Source: an uncultured Chloroflexota bacterium (GTDB taxonomy: Bacteria > Chloroflexota > Anaerolineae > Aggregatilineales > Phototrophicaceae). From it: a stretch of DNA of 48,892 nt. The position numbers were made by a program, and so were the translations under genes. The notes under the pieces are model-generated. The model was not told the DNA's origin. It worked only from the letters and a program-made list of their open reading frames with translations, and searched no databases. The first letter of the stretch is position 1. Each line of letters starts with the position of its first letter. The DNA lies in contig CAIPFY010000130.1 of assembly GCA_903864435.1 (NCBI GenBank), forward strand, positions 1-48,892. The letters run 5' to 3'. Positions 16,322 to 24,987 of the stretch are shown in pieces.

Positions 16322-17291
16322 GCTGCATTTCCTCCCGATAATAAGCAATGATCTGGTCAATTGTCTCGTTGAGCGCGGTACTCGGTTTCCAGTCCACAAC
16401 CGCTGCAATGCGTTCCAGACTGGGAACACGCCGCCGGAAGTCTTCAAAGCCGGCTTCATAAGCCTCATCATACGGGATGAACTGGATGGGTGAAACACTT
16501 CCCGCACGGGCTTTCACCCGTTCGGCCAGTTCAAAAATGGTCACTTCTTCATCAGTGCCGATGTTGAACACCTGCCCCACCGCGTCCGGCGACTCGGCTA
16601 AACGCTGGATGGCATCCACCACATCATGCACGTTGCCGAAACAGCGCGACTGCGCCCCATCGCCATACACGCGCAGCGGTTGCCCATCGAGCGCGGCTTT
16701 CACGAAGCGCGGCAGCACCATGCCGTACTGTCCGGTTTGGCGCGGCCCGACCGTGTTGAACAGCCGGAAGATGACCACCGGCAGCCCTACTTCCTTATGG
16801 TAAGCCAGCGCCAAAAACTCGTCTATCGCTTTGGACGCGGCATAGCTCCAGCGGCTGCGCGTGGTTGGCCCCATCAAGCGGTCATCATCTTCATGGAACG
16901 GAAAGCGCGTGCCTTTGCCGTAAATCTCGGAGGTGGAGGCCACCAGCACCTTTTTGCGGTAGCGCCGCGCCGTTTGCAGCACCACTTCGGTACCGCCAAT
17001 GTTGATCTCGATGGTGGCAATCGGCTCGCTGATGATCTTTTCCACGCCGACTGCCGCCGCCAGATGGAAAATCAAATCGCACTCGCTCACCAGCCGATCC
17101 ATCACATTCACATTGCGAATGTCTTCGATCGCAATGCGTAGTTGGGGATGGTTTTCGAGATGCGCGATATTCGCCATGCGCCCGGTACTCAGATCATCAA
17201 TGATCGTCACCCGGTAGCCTGCGCCCAGCAGCCGTTCGGTGAGATGGCTGCCGATGAACCCGGCGCCGCCGGTGATAAGTGCGTGCTTCAA
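16302..17291 (-). CDS. NAD-dependent sugar-nucleotide epimerase/dehydratase (extended SDR)
   Basis: 329 residues from TTG 17291, chosen because GGGAG lies seven bases upstream and the product then starts MKHALITGGAGFIGSHL. Longer reading to 17315 has no ribosome site. The NAD loop is GGAGFIG (8-14), the catalytic pair is Y150-x3-K154 in WSYAASK, the serine is in ASTSEIYG, and FRLFNTVGPRQ plus GDGAQSRCFGNVHDV form the sugar-nucleotide site. These fit UDP-glucuronate decarboxylase / dTDP-glucose dehydratase / UDP-glucose epimerase-like enzymes; the exact reaction is open. It probably supplies activated sugar for surface glycans. Confidence 0.87.
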   Translation of the reverse strand: MKHALITGGAGFIGSHLTERLLGAGYRVTIIDDLSTGRMANIAHLENHPQLRIAIEDIRNVNVMDRLVSECDLIFHLAAAVGVEKIISEPIATIEINIGGTEVVLQTARRYRKKVLVASTSEIYGKGTRFPFHEDDDRLMGPTTRSRWSYAASKAIDEFLALAYHKEVGLPVVIFRLFNTVGPRQTGQYGMVLPRFVKAALDGQPLRVYGDGAQSRCFGNVHDVVDAIQRLAESPDAVGQVFNIGTDEEVTIFELAERVKARAGSVSPIQFIPYDEAYEAGFEDFRRRVPSLERIAAVVDWKPSTALNETIDQIIAYYREEMQHGGNHP

Positions 17292-17344
17292 CCTGTTTCT
17301 CCCGCTAACGTTCAAACGAGCCGACGAACTGCCGACCCGATGTT

Positions 17345-17373
17345 ATCCTACCGCAAGACGGTAACGACCACAA
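17345..17373 (-). promoter_or_regulatory. Putative promoter of the SDR operon
   Basis: Minus strand: TTGTGG, 17-base spacer, TAGGAT, about 50 bases before TTG 17291. Confidence 0.4.
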
Positions 17374-17426
17374 TACGCGCCCCGTCACCCGATCAGGCAA
17401 ACGCATCCAATCGCTTCACCCTACTG

Positions 17427-17455
17427 TAGACCACTTCCCTCTGGCAAGCTATAAT
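17427..17455 (+). promoter_or_regulatory. Putative promoter of the 17496 operon
   Basis: TAGACC, 17-base spacer, TATAAT, about 40 bases before ATG 17496. The -10 is a perfect consensus. Confidence 0.55.
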
Positions 17456-17495
17456 CACATTGATCCGATTGCGAGCGAGGTCAGAAAATAGGGTG

Positions 17496-17900
17496 ATGAG
17501 TGAAGCATCAGATCAACGCGGGTGCGCCTACCGGCTTCTGGACAGCGGAATCCATGAATTTGTGTTCCTCGATAATGACAAACAATCGCTGGACGATTTC
17601 TTCGTCAAGCTGGAACACATCCTGCGCGAAACGTCGCATACCGCTGTGGCACACTACCTTGTGGATATTGCCCACGCCTCCCGCGATGTGTCGCTGGTCG
17701 GCTTGACGCAGCGGTTTCGCCGGATGGAAACGCAAATCCCGCACCGTCCCAGCGGGCGCACGGTGGTGCTGCACAAGCCCGGTTTCATGCTGACGTTCAT
17801 TGACGGGTTCATTCGCGCACTCGCGCCCAGCCGCGATGAAACCCGCTTTTTTCCCGTTCATCAGCGCGAAGACGCGATCCGCTGGTTATTAAGCGAATAA
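17496..17900 (+). CDS. Small conserved protein, paralogue of the one at 9392
   Basis: 134 residues from ATG 17496; a TTG at 17460 would add 12 residues but lies within a few bases of the predicted transcription start. It shares GIHEFVF, the spacing, and the C-terminal REDAIRWLL with the protein at 9392-9784. Likely one soluble alpha/beta domain of STAS/SpoIIAA-like size. No catalytic residues recognised. Six bases separate it from the thioesterase, so they form an operon. Confidence 0.68.
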   Translation: MSEASDQRGCAYRLLDSGIHEFVFLDNDKQSLDDFFVKLEHILRETSHTAVAHYLVDIAHASRDVSLVGLTQRFRRMETQIPHRPSGRTVVLHKPGFMLTFIDGFIRALAPSRDETRFFPVHQREDAIRWLLSE

Positions 17901-17906
17901 ACCCTT

Positions 17907-18797
17907 ATGCCTGCTGCTGTTCACACCGCGACTTTTCGTGTACGCCATTACGAATGCGATGCCTACGGGCATTTGAACAATGCCAACTATGCCCGCTATA
18001 TGCAGGAAGCCGCTTTTGATGCGTCGGCAGCGGTGGGCTATGGCAAAGACCGCTATGAAAGCATGGGCTTTCTGTGGCTGGCACACGAAACCGACATCGA
18101 ATTTCTCATGCCGGTGCGCTATGGCGACACGGTAGAAGTGCGGACGTGGGTGGGCGACTTTCGCCGTGTGCGTTCCCGCCGCTATTACGAGTTTCGCCTC
18201 GCCGGACAGCCTGATCTGGTCGCCAGCGCCAGCACCGATTGGGTTTATATCGAAGCCGCCACCGAACGCCCGGCCATCGTCCCGCCGGACATGATTGCAG
18301 CCTTCGCGCCCGGTGGCTTGACCGAGGAACAGCCCGCCCGCCCGCGTTTCCCTGCGCCGCCCGCCCCGCCGCCGGATGTGTACAGCACCCGCCGCCGCGT
18401 GGAATGGCGCGATATTGACACCGCCAAACACGTCAACAACGCGGTTTACCTGAACTATATCGAAGATGCCGCGCTGCAAGTCTCGGCGCACTATGGCTGG
18501 CCGCAAACCCGCTGCGATGCCGCTGGTTTCGCGGTCATGGCGCGGGAACATCACATCGAGTACAAGCATCCTGCTATGCTGGATGATGATCTGCAACTCA
18601 CCACATGGGCCGCGCCACACAGCCGCACCACCGCCCACCGCTACACCGCCATCCAGCGGTCACGGGATGGCGTGATCGTGGCGCAAGCGCGGACGCTGTG
18701 GGTGTGGTTCGACCTGAAAAGCAGCCGTCCGATGCGCATTCAGCCAGAACTGCTGGCAGATTTCGCGCCAAATATGATCGAACCGCCGACCACCTGA
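17907..18797 (+). CDS. Tandem hotdog acyl-CoA thioesterase
   Basis: 296 residues with two 4HBT hotdog domains joined by a Pro-rich linker (about 140-155). The first has ECDAYGHLNNANYARYM, the second DIDTAKHVNNAVYLNY; both keep the D-x3-H-(L/V)-N-N catalytic helix. Fused double hotdogs form pseudo-dimers and hydrolyse acyl-CoA or acyl-ACP thioesters; chain length preference is not readable. It lies downstream of the small protein at 17496 in the same transcript. Confidence 0.87.
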   Translation: MPAAVHTATFRVRHYECDAYGHLNNANYARYMQEAAFDASAAVGYGKDRYESMGFLWLAHETDIEFLMPVRYGDTVEVRTWVGDFRRVRSRRYYEFRLAGQPDLVASASTDWVYIEAATERPAIVPPDMIAAFAPGGLTEEQPARPRFPAPPAPPPDVYSTRRRVEWRDIDTAKHVNNAVYLNYIEDAALQVSAHYGWPQTRCDAAGFAVMAREHHIEYKHPAMLDDDLQLTTWAAPHSRTTAHRYTAIQRSRDGVIVAQARTLWVWFDLKSSRPMRIQPELLADFAPNMIEPPTT

Positions 18798-18856
18798 GCG
18801 CCCCACAACGATCACCCGTCAGTTTCATGTGGCTCTAGCGCGTGTTATGTATTTTT

Positions 18857-18960
18857 ACCCTCATCCCCCGTCCCCTTACTCCCTCAGGGCGAAGGGGTGC
18901 AAGAAGGTTACGCGACTCTTAAGTCCCTCGCCCTGAGGGAGAGGGATTTAGGGTGAGGGT
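18857..18960. repeat. Intergenic nested inverted repeat
   Basis: Outer arms ACCCTCA (18857-18863) and TGAGGGT (18954-18960); inner perfect 14-base arms CTCCCTCAGGGCGA (18879-18892) and TCGCCCTGAGGGAG (18928-18941). This is the most symmetrical copy of the intergenic family and fills most of the 276-base gap between the thioesterase and nitroreductase genes. Confidence 0.75.
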
Positions 18961-19073
18961 GGATTTCAAGCGAACACAGTGCATAACAAGTTCTAGCATG
19001 AATCAGTAAGAATTCCCGATGCCGCAGGGTCAAAGGGAAGTCTACTTATTGCTACCCAAAAGGAAGTGAACTA

Positions 19074-19682
19074 ATGGAAAAGCCAACCGCTAACGACCAC
19101 CCGATTCATGATGTCCTGCGTGCGCGCTGGAGTCCGCGTGCGTTCGCTGCCCGTCCGGTGACGGATGACGAACTGTTCAGCCTGTTCGAGGCGGCGCGGT
19201 GGGCGCCTTCCGGTGGGAACTCGCAACCGTGGTCGTTCATCGTGGCGCGGGCAAACGATGCCAGCGCACACGCACGCATGGTGAGCGTCCTCAATCCCCC
19301 CAACGCGGTATGGGCGGCTGCCGCGCCGCTGCTCATTCTGGCAATCGCCCGCCGGGAACGTTCGCCGGGGGTGGATAACCTGTGGGCGTCCTACGATCTG
19401 GGGCAGGCGATGGCGCATCTGAGCGTACAGGCCAGCGCATTAGGGTTGGTGGTGCATCAGATGGGGGGCTTTAATCGTCAGAGCGCCCGCGAACAGTTTC
19501 AGGTGCCAGAGGGGTATGACCCGCTGGTGGTCGCGGCGGTGGGCGCAGCGGGCGATCCGGCGGCGCTGCCAGAGGAACTCCGCAACCGCGAAATGCAGCC
19601 CCGCACACGCAAGGCGCTGACCGAGTTTGTGTTTGAGGGGATGTGGGAACAGTCCATCGCCCCCCTCACCGAGACGGCGTAG
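19074..19682 (+). CDS. Nitroreductase family oxidoreductase
   Basis: 202 residues; AAGGA upstream of ATG 19074. The FMN-binding start RWSPRAFAARPV, AARWAPSGGNSQPWSFIV and the C-terminal PLVVAAVGAAGDP with a NRE segment are typical of the nitroreductase fold. Such enzymes are homodimeric FMN reductases using NAD(P)H; substrate is not evident. Single-gene unit after the repeat. Confidence 0.9.
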   Translation: MEKPTANDHPIHDVLRARWSPRAFAARPVTDDELFSLFEAARWAPSGGNSQPWSFIVARANDASAHARMVSVLNPPNAVWAAAAPLLILAIARRERSPGVDNLWASYDLGQAMAHLSVQASALGLVVHQMGGFNRQSAREQFQVPEGYDPLVVAAVGAAGDPAALPEELRNREMQPRTRKALTEFVFEGMWEQSIAPLTETA

Positions 19683-19700
19683 CGACCCTACCCAGCCCAT

Positions 19701-19730
19701 TCGACAAGGCGGCGGTGCGGCGGGTAGAAT
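19701..19730 (+). promoter_or_regulatory. Putative promoter of ridA
   Basis: TCGACA, 18-base spacer, TAGAAT, about 45 bases before ATG 19775. Five of six bases match the -35 consensus. Confidence 0.5.
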
Positions 19731-19774
19731 GAAGTCCGTCGTAACCCCGCTTTTCACGCAAGGAGTGAGTTTTT

Positions 19775-20155
19775 ATGAGCAAACAAATCGCCCTCACCGC
19801 CAACGCCCCCGCACCGGTTGGCCCATATTCGCAGGCCGTGATTGCGAACGGCATGGTGTTCACCGCCGGACAGATTCCCCTCATCCCCGGCACCAAGAAC
19901 CTGATTGAAGGGGGAATCCGCGAACAAACCCAGCGCGTGCTGGAAAGTGTAAAGGCCATTCTGGAAGCGTCGGGATCGTCGCTGGAGCAAGTCGTGAAAA
20001 CGACCGTGTTCCTGAAGGACATGAACGACTTCGCGGCGATGAATGAGGTATACGCCACCTTCTTCACCAGCAACCCGCCTGCCCGTTCGACGGTGCAGGT
20101 CGCCAAGTTGCCGATGGATGTGCTGGTCGAAATCGAAACGATCGCCCTGCTATAA
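19775..20155 (+). CDS. ridA: RidA family enamine/imine deaminase
   Basis: 126 residues; AAGGAG upstream of ATG 19775. Start APAPVGPYSQAVIANGMVFTAGQ, middle VVKTTVFLKDMNDFAAMNEVY and end PARSTVQVAKLPMD match RidA end to end, including the Arg that binds the carboxylate of 2-aminoacrylate and related enamines. It would remove reactive enamines formed by PLP enzymes such as threonine dehydratase. Confidence 0.94.
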   Translation: MSKQIALTANAPAPVGPYSQAVIANGMVFTAGQIPLIPGTKNLIEGGIREQTQRVLESVKAILEASGSSLEQVVKTTVFLKDMNDFAAMNEVYATFFTSNPPARSTVQVAKLPMDVLVEIETIALL

Positions 20156-20165
20156 GCACCCGTTA

Positions 20166-20197
20166 CCGCCCCCCGCCAACCGTGTGCGTGGGGGCGG
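20166..20197 (+). terminator. Likely terminator after ridA
   Basis: CCGCCCCC (20166-20173) and GGGGGCGG (20190-20197) form a strong stem between convergent genes. No T run follows, so termination efficiency is uncertain. Confidence 0.5.
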
Positions 20198-20207
20198 GAC
20201 ACACGCC

Positions 20208-20801
20208 TTAACTGAACAGGCGCAGCGCCAGCGGCAAATGTCCGGTATCGTTCATCGAAATCAAGCGCATTCGCCCATCCTGCTCAATCGCGCAGCGGGT
20301 AATGCCGCACTGATTGGTTTCCATACTCGTCCACGTATCCACCGGAACACCCAGCGTCATACACACAAAATAGCGGATGATGTTGCCATGACACACCAGC
20401 ACTTCATGCGGGAAGTCATCGGCAGCACCGGGCGGGCAAAATAGGCGGTTGAAGGCTGAATCGGCCACCATGCGCGTGTTCAGAATGTGTTCCTGCGTCA
20501 GCGCGGGGCGATGAATGGCGAAGAATTGCGCGTCCTGTTCGGGAACGGAGGGGATAAACTCGACCAGTTCCGGCACAATCTGCGGCTGCACGTTCGCCAG
20601 CCGGTGACAGAGAATGACCGCCGTTTCTCGCGTGCGCTGCGTAGGGCTGGTGTACACCGTGCGGATGGGCAGCACGCTCAACGCCGCCGCCGTTGCTTCC
20701 GCCTGTTCCCGCCCGATTCCGGTCAATCCCCCGCCCAGTTCCCCCTGCGATTCCAGATCGTACTGCCCATGCCGCACCAAATACAAATAACGGATGCTCA
20801 T
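20208..20801 (-). CDS. Histidine phosphatase superfamily protein
   Basis: 197 residues from ATG 20801 (GAGG five bases upstream); a longer reading frame to 20837 would overlap the upstream gene. The phosphohistidine motif is LYLVRHGQYD; further active-site parts are TSPTQRTRETA and VLVCHGNIIRYFV. This matches the phosphoglycerate-mutase-like branch 1, with some similarity to PGAM5-type serine/threonine phosphatases; substrate unknown. It follows the metallophosphatase gene by seven bases. Confidence 0.88.
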   Translation of the reverse strand: MSIRYLYLVRHGQYDLESQGELGGGLTGIGREQAEATAAALSVLPIRTVYTSPTQRTRETAVILCHRLANVQPQIVPELVEFIPSVPEQDAQFFAIHRPALTQEHILNTRMVADSAFNRLFCPPGAADDFPHEVLVCHGNIIRYFVCMTLGVPVDTWTSMETNQCGITRCAIEQDGRMRLISMNDTGHLPLALRLFS

Positions 20802-20808
20802 ACCGTCC

Positions 20809-21486
20809 TCATTCGCAGCTGCGCACCTGTACCACACGGAACTCTGGCAGCAGCAAGCCGCTTAAATTTCCACCATAGACACATCGTGAGTCTAACCCAA
20901 AAACGCGGTCACGGAAGTTAAGAACTTGCTGCTGCCCCGTGTAATCGCGGTGTCCGACGATCAACGGCTTCTCGCCATCATAGTGTTCATACCATGGCCA
21001 CGCGCAACGTTCGCGCACCAACGCCTCGCCCTCCAGCGTGCCGGTCAACACCATCGGGGGCTGTCCGGTCAGCGGAACCCCCGGCAAATAGAATCCGTGT
21101 ACCAGTAGCGCCTCTGGCAGATCGAGGTAGTTCGGTAGCGCCGCCATCCATGCCAGCGCCGCCGGATAATCCGCTTCGCCAATTTGGGCGCGGGTTTCAA
21201 CCTGTGCGTCGCCAGCCGCCACCTGACCGCGATAGCTCCACACATGCTTGCGCTCATGGTTGCCCATGATGGCGCGAACGTGAGGCGTGTGGCGAAAGTA
21301 GCGCAGCACGCCCGCCGAATTTCCCCCGCCATCCACCATATCGCCAATCGAGATCACTTCGTCCGCCTCGTTCAAGCCCGCTTTGTCCAGCAGGGCGCGC
21401 AGCGTTCGCCAGCAACCGTGAATATCGCCGATGATGAAGCGCCGCGCAGAAGTAGTCCCGCCCTGTTCTGTTACTGATGATGTCAC
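20809..21486 (-). CDS. PPP-family metallophosphoesterase
   Basis: 225 residues from GTG 21486, supported by GGGAG five bases upstream; the ORF is open to 21540 without a better site. The metal and phosphate motifs are GDIHG, GDMVDGGGN and GNHE, with later His in VHGFYL and VGHRDY. This is the serine/threonine phosphatase / diadenosine tetraphosphatase (ApaH/PrpE) fold. It forms a two-phosphatase operon with the gene downstream. Confidence 0.88.
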   Translation of the reverse strand: MTSSVTEQGGTTSARRFIIGDIHGCWRTLRALLDKAGLNEADEVISIGDMVDGGGNSAGVLRYFRHTPHVRAIMGNHERKHVWSYRGQVAAGDAQVETRAQIGEADYPAALAWMAALPNYLDLPEALLVHGFYLPGVPLTGQPPMVLTGTLEGEALVRERCAWPWYEHYDGEKPLIVGHRDYTGQQQVLNFRDRVFGLDSRCVYGGNLSGLLLPEFRVVQVRSCE

Positions 21487-21525
21487 TGGAACTCCCGGAT
21501 ATAGCCGCAACCGGCATAGGGTTAT

Positions 21526-21555
21526 ACAAAAACAGAGCATGATTCCTCATGCCCT
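21526..21555 (-). terminator. Terminator of the TIGR01777 gene
   Basis: Minus strand: AGGGCATGA, GGAA tetraloop, TCATGCTCT, then GTTTTTGT. The stem has one G-U pair, and it lies 40 bases after the stop at 21596. Confidence 0.8.
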
Positions 21556-21595
21556 GCTGGGTGAAAAACGATTCGGTTTCAGCCGATCAACGCGC

Positions 21596-22531
21596 CTATT
21601 TTCCGTTCTGGAACAGGTCGCGCAAAGCAGCTTCCGCTTCGGGGTACTGGAACTGGAAACCCAGTTCGGTCAGCCGTTTGGGGATGGCCTTTTGCCCCTT
21701 CAGCAGCAGCAGCGACAGTTCCCCGAACGCCAGTTGAAAGGCGAAAGCCGGCGTGGGGAAGAACGACGGACGCCCCAATGCTTTACCGAGCGCCTTGCCA
21801 AATGCGGCGTTGCTCAACGGGTGTGGGGCGCTGAGGTTGAACACCCCCCGCGCCTCACTATTGCCGAGCAAGAAGCGAATGACCGCCACTTCATCATCAA
21901 TGTGTATCCAGGGCGTTTGCTGCTTGCCGCTGCCCAACGGCCCGCCCGCGAACAGCTTGAAGGGAAGCGCCTGCATGGGCAGCGCGCCGCCTTTCGTACT
22001 CAACACCACGCCGGTACGCAGCACCACGCGCCGCACGCCCATTTTTTCCACATCAGCAGTGGTGGCTTCCCACGCTTTGCAGGTTTCGCCGAGAAAATCC
22101 GTCCCGGCAGGCGAGTCTTCGGTCACATCGCGGTCATCGTCGTAAGTACCATAGTAGCCGACAGCCGAGGACTGGATGAGAACGGCGGGTTTTTTGCTGG
22201 CATTCTTGATGGCTTCCAGCACCGCTTTGCCCGCGTTCACGCGGCTGTCGAGGATGCTGCGCTTGCGCTCGGCTGTCCAGCGCGAAGGTGGAAACCCTTC
22301 TCCGGCGATGCTCTCGCCTGCCAGATTGATGATCGCATCGGCGCCATCAGCCAGCTCGCCCCAGCCCTTCGCGCTGCGGGCATCCCACGTCACCACCCGC
22401 GCCGCAGCGGGCAGCCCGCTGGTACGATTCGGGTTGCGGCTGAGAATGATAACCTCATGATGATCGTGCGCAAGACTATGTGCCAGCGCCCTGCCGATTA
22501 AGCCGGTTCCGCCTGTGATGATGACGCGCAT
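21596..22531 (-). CDS. TIGR01777 family SDR (YfcH-like epimerase)
   Basis: 311 residues from ATG 22531 (GGAG nine bases upstream). Start [17 protein letters not shown], then INLAGESIA and [50 protein letters not shown], and the DUF1731-like C-terminal tail with [12 protein letters not shown]. This is the full pattern of the TIGR01777 / YfcH group of NAD(P)-binding proteins, whose reaction is not known. Single gene. Confidence 0.92.
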   Translation of the reverse strand: MRVIITGGTGLIGRALAHSLAHDHHEVIILSRNPNRTSGLPAAARVVTWDARSAKGWGELADGADAIINLAGESIAGEGFPPSRWTAERKRSILDSRVNAGKAVLEAIKNASKKPAVLIQSSAVGYYGTYDDDRDVTEDSPAGTDFLGETCKAWEATTADVEKMGVRRVVLRTGVVLSTKGGALPMQALPFKLFAGGPLGSGKQQTPWIHIDDEVAVIRFLLGNSEARGVFNLSAPHPLSNAAFGKALGKALGRPSFFPTPAFAFQLAFGELSLLLLKGQKAIPKRLTELGFQFQYPEAEAALRDLFQNGK

Positions 22532-22681
22532 CGCTCGTCTCCTCGAAATGGTATAGGTGATTTGAATACAGGGATTGTATGCACGCCAGCGAAACAGCGT
22601 CAACCTATGCTCATCCCCTGTTCAGGTTGGGAAATAGATGGTTATCCTTTTGTCGCGCAAAGGGAATTTGAAGGCAGAAAT

Positions 22682-22777
22682 ATGCTCACCTTCTCTTTAA
22701 CTGATGGAACGGAACGCGCCCCCCCACGCCGCAAATACCGCCTGTCCTACCACGACTGCCGGGTGCGCTACTGTTAG
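22682..22777 (+). CDS. Possible 31-residue peptide
   Basis: ATG 22682 has AAGG seven bases upstream and a short basic reading frame ending at 22777, four bases into the convergent M20 gene. There is no homology I recognise and no other support. The rest of the 22532-22773 gap shows nothing clear. Confidence 0.15.
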   Translation: MLTFSLTDGTERAPPRRKYRLSYHDCRVRYC

Positions 22778-23919
22778 GCGCAGAACGCGCTGATGACCCC
22801 GCTGTACACACGGAAACAGGCTTCCACGCTGTCCAGATCAACCCATTCTTCCATCGCATGTGCGCCGCTGCCCACCGGCCCGAACAGCAGCGCCGGAATG
22901 CCCGCCGCCCACAGTGTCGCGGCATCCGTCCAGTAGGCCACGCCTGCTATTTCGGCTGGGCGCTCCAGCACGGTTTGCGCGATGCGTTCGGTGAGTTGCA
23001 CAATGTCGGAGTCGAGGGGCGTTTCCAGCGGCGTGCGATCCAGCCCGCGCCGGATGACCGCGTTGAACCCCGCATCCGCCTGTGAACAGCGGTTGAGAAT
23101 GGCCTGTAGCTGCGCCTCGACCTGTTCCGGTGTTTCGCCGGGGATGGTGCGGCGCTCGATGGACAGGATGCAGCGGTCAGGGTAGCTCGCCATGTCCTGC
23201 CCGCCGCGAATGAGTGAGGCGTGGATAGACCCCGTTTTCAGATAGGGGTGCGGCGGTTGCGCCTGCAATTCCCGCTGAAGCTGTTCTAAGCCGCTGAGGA
23301 CACCGCCCATTTTGGCGATGGCATCCACGCCCAGATCGGGGCGCGAACCGTGCGCCGCCACGCCAATCGTTTCGACTTCCAGCCACACAAAACCTTTGTG
23401 AGCGACGATCAACTGCAATTCGGTGGGTTCCGCCACAATCGCGCCGTCCGCGTGGTAGGCCTCCACTACCGCCTGCGTACCCAGTCCGGCGTATTCCTCA
23501 TCCATCACGGCGCTGAAGATCACCGTGCCACGCGGGGGGTGTTGGGCGGCTTGCGCCATCGCCAGCATACAGGCCGCCACGCCACCCTTCATATCATACG
23601 CGCCGCGCCCGTACAGCCGCCCGTCCCGTGTGGAGGGTAACGCGGCCTCCCGCGCCATACCCGCCACACCTACGGTGTCAATATGCCCGTTCAGAAGCAG
23701 CGTTTTGCCGCCGCCCGTCCCGCGCACGATGGCGATCACATTAGGCCGCCCCGGACGGACTTCCTGTAGATGCACTTCGCAGCCGGCCTGCTTCAGCCAG
23801 TTAGCGATATAGGCCGCGACTTCGGCTTCACCCGCCGCGCCGGGGACGAGATCGGGGTTGATCGAGTTGATAGCGACCAGATCATGCAGCAGGGTTGTCA
23901 GGGTTTCACGGGGGGTCAT
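22774..23919 (-). CDS. M20 family metallopeptidase (ArgE/DapE/aminoacylase type)
   Basis: 381 residues from ATG 23919; a GTG at 23949 would add ten residues and neither has a strong ribosome site. Metal motifs: LLLNGHIDTVG, GRGAYDMKGGVAA and MDEEYAGLGT with the catalytic Glu, plus the distal His in GSGAHAMEEW. A dimerisation insert occupies about 175-290. The family removes acyl or peptide groups from amino acids; acetylornithine deacetylase or succinyl-diaminopimelate desuccinylase are the nearest named types, but no arg or dap genes are next to it. Confidence 0.87.
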   Translation of the reverse strand: MTPRETLTTLLHDLVAINSINPDLVPGAAGEAEVAAYIANWLKQAGCEVHLQEVRPGRPNVIAIVRGTGGGKTLLLNGHIDTVGVAGMAREAALPSTRDGRLYGRGAYDMKGGVAACMLAMAQAAQHPPRGTVIFSAVMDEEYAGLGTQAVVEAYHADGAIVAEPTELQLIVAHKGFVWLEVETIGVAAHGSRPDLGVDAIAKMGGVLSGLEQLQRELQAQPPHPYLKTGSIHASLIRGGQDMASYPDRCILSIERRTIPGETPEQVEAQLQAILNRCSQADAGFNAVIRRGLDRTPLETPLDSDIVQLTERIAQTVLERPAEIAGVAYWTDAATLWAAGIPALLFGPVGSGAHAMEEWVDLDSVEACFRVYSGVISAFCA

Positions 23920-23971
23920 GGTGGGTTGGTCTTTCGGTGTGCGATTCACGCGCCGGATTTTACCGCGTTTG

Positions 23972-24055
23972 AACCCTCATCCCAAGAACCTCACCCCTCT
24001 GCCCCCGTAGTAACAGGCAAGCGGGTTGGGGGTAAGGTTTCTTGGTGCTGAGGGA
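23972..24055. repeat. Intergenic GC-rich repeat (reverse copy of the 1690 element)
   Basis: CCAAGAACCTCACCCCTCTGCCCCCGTAGTAACAGGC reads, on the other strand, as GCCTGTTACTACGG...GGTGAGGTTCTTG, matching 1747-1797 closely. Right side ends in GGGGGTAAGGTTTCTTGG. Confidence 0.65.
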
Positions 24056-24063
24056 AGGTCGTA

Positions 24064-24363
24064 TCAGCGGCGGCGGATTCCGGTGACGATGAACAGCACC
24101 AGCACCGCCCCCACGAACGACACAATGATGTCAATGTAGCGCAGGGTGATGCCTTCTTCCAACGCGGGCGAAACCGGCCAGCGCAGCACGCCGAACAGCA
24201 GGCCGCCCAACAGCGCACCCACCAGCCCCACGATAATACTGCCCGTGATGCTCATGCCGCGCCCGCGCACCAGCAAACTCGCCATGAAACCCGCCAACAG
24301 GCCGATAATCAGCCATGTGACGATCTGCTGCGGAACAAAGGTGACAGTGACCGCATCATTCAT
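24064..24363 (-). CDS. GlsB/YeaQ/YmgE-type membrane protein
   Basis: 99 residues, three predicted membrane helices: IVTWLIIGLLAGFMASLLV, SIIVGLVGALLGGLLFGVL, and IIVSFVGAVLVLFIVTGI ending in RRR. The G-rich GxxxG pattern in helices 1-2 and the RGRGMS loop match the transglycosylase-associated / GlsB stress family. Four bases separate it from bioY, so the two are cotranscribed. Confidence 0.85.
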   Translation of the reverse strand: MNDAVTVTFVPQQIVTWLIIGLLAGFMASLLVRGRGMSITGSIIVGLVGALLGGLLFGVLRWPVSPALEEGITLRYIDIIVSFVGAVLVLFIVTGIRRR

Positions 24364-24367
24364 CAGG

Positions 24368-24916
24368 TTACCCTCGTAAGAACTTACGTCCGGCTTCGGT
24401 CAATGAGGCCGCGATCAGCGCCTTCGCCATATCCGGCAGTAGGAAGGGAGCCGCGCCCACCGCCCATGCCGCGCTCAAATCCAGATTGGCACGCGCCATC
24501 AGCAGCGCGAGGCCGCAGGCGTAGAGGATGGCGATCCCCACGAGGCCAGCCGCCCACCGCTGCCAGCCGCGTGTCGAGCCGCGCTCCACAAGGAAGCCGG
24601 CCACGCCCGCCGCCAGCACGAAACCCACCAGATAACCAGCGGTGGGGCCGAGCAACGCCGCCGTCCCCAGCCCACGCGCATCGAACGGCAGGCCGAGCGC
24701 GATCAGGCCGAGGTAGGCCAGTTGGCTGAAGAAGCCATCCCGCCCGCCGAGGATCATGCCACTGAGCAGAACCGCCAGCGGTTGCAGCGTGAACGGAATC
24801 ACGCCAATGTCAATTGTCACCCGCGACGAGAGGATCGTCAGCAGCGTGCAGGCAGCGATGGCGACCAACCGTGCGGACAGGCTGAAGTCGCGGGTACGGG
24901 GGAGAGTACGCAGCAT
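24368..24916 (-). CDS. bioY: BioY biotin transporter S component
   Basis: 182 residues; AAGGAG eight bases before ATG 24916. About six membrane helices and the family markers VIPFTLQPLAVLLSG, GLIALGLPF and GPTAGYLVGFVLAA. BioY is the substrate-binding membrane subunit of ECF-type biotin transporters. The energising ATPases and EcfT are not in the window; a shared module elsewhere or solitary function would be needed. No biotin-synthesis genes lie beside it. Confidence 0.93.
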   Translation of the reverse strand: MLRTLPRTRDFSLSARLVAIAACTLLTILSSRVTIDIGVIPFTLQPLAVLLSGMILGGRDGFFSQLAYLGLIALGLPFDARGLGTAALLGPTAGYLVGFVLAAGVAGFLVERGSTRGWQRWAAGLVGIAILYACGLALLMARANLDLSAAWAVGAAPFLLPDMAKALIAASLTEAGRKFLRG

Positions 24917-24987
24917 CAGTCAAACTCCTTCTTGCTCAGGGTGCAGCCGGATGCGTGGGTAGGGAGGTATTCGGATTTGGGGGGCAA

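Noticed and set aside
22562-22777. 71-residue plus-strand ORF in the gap before the M20 gene
   Set aside because: Its longer start has no ribosome site and no homology is recognised; only a 31-residue internal version is listed, at low confidence.
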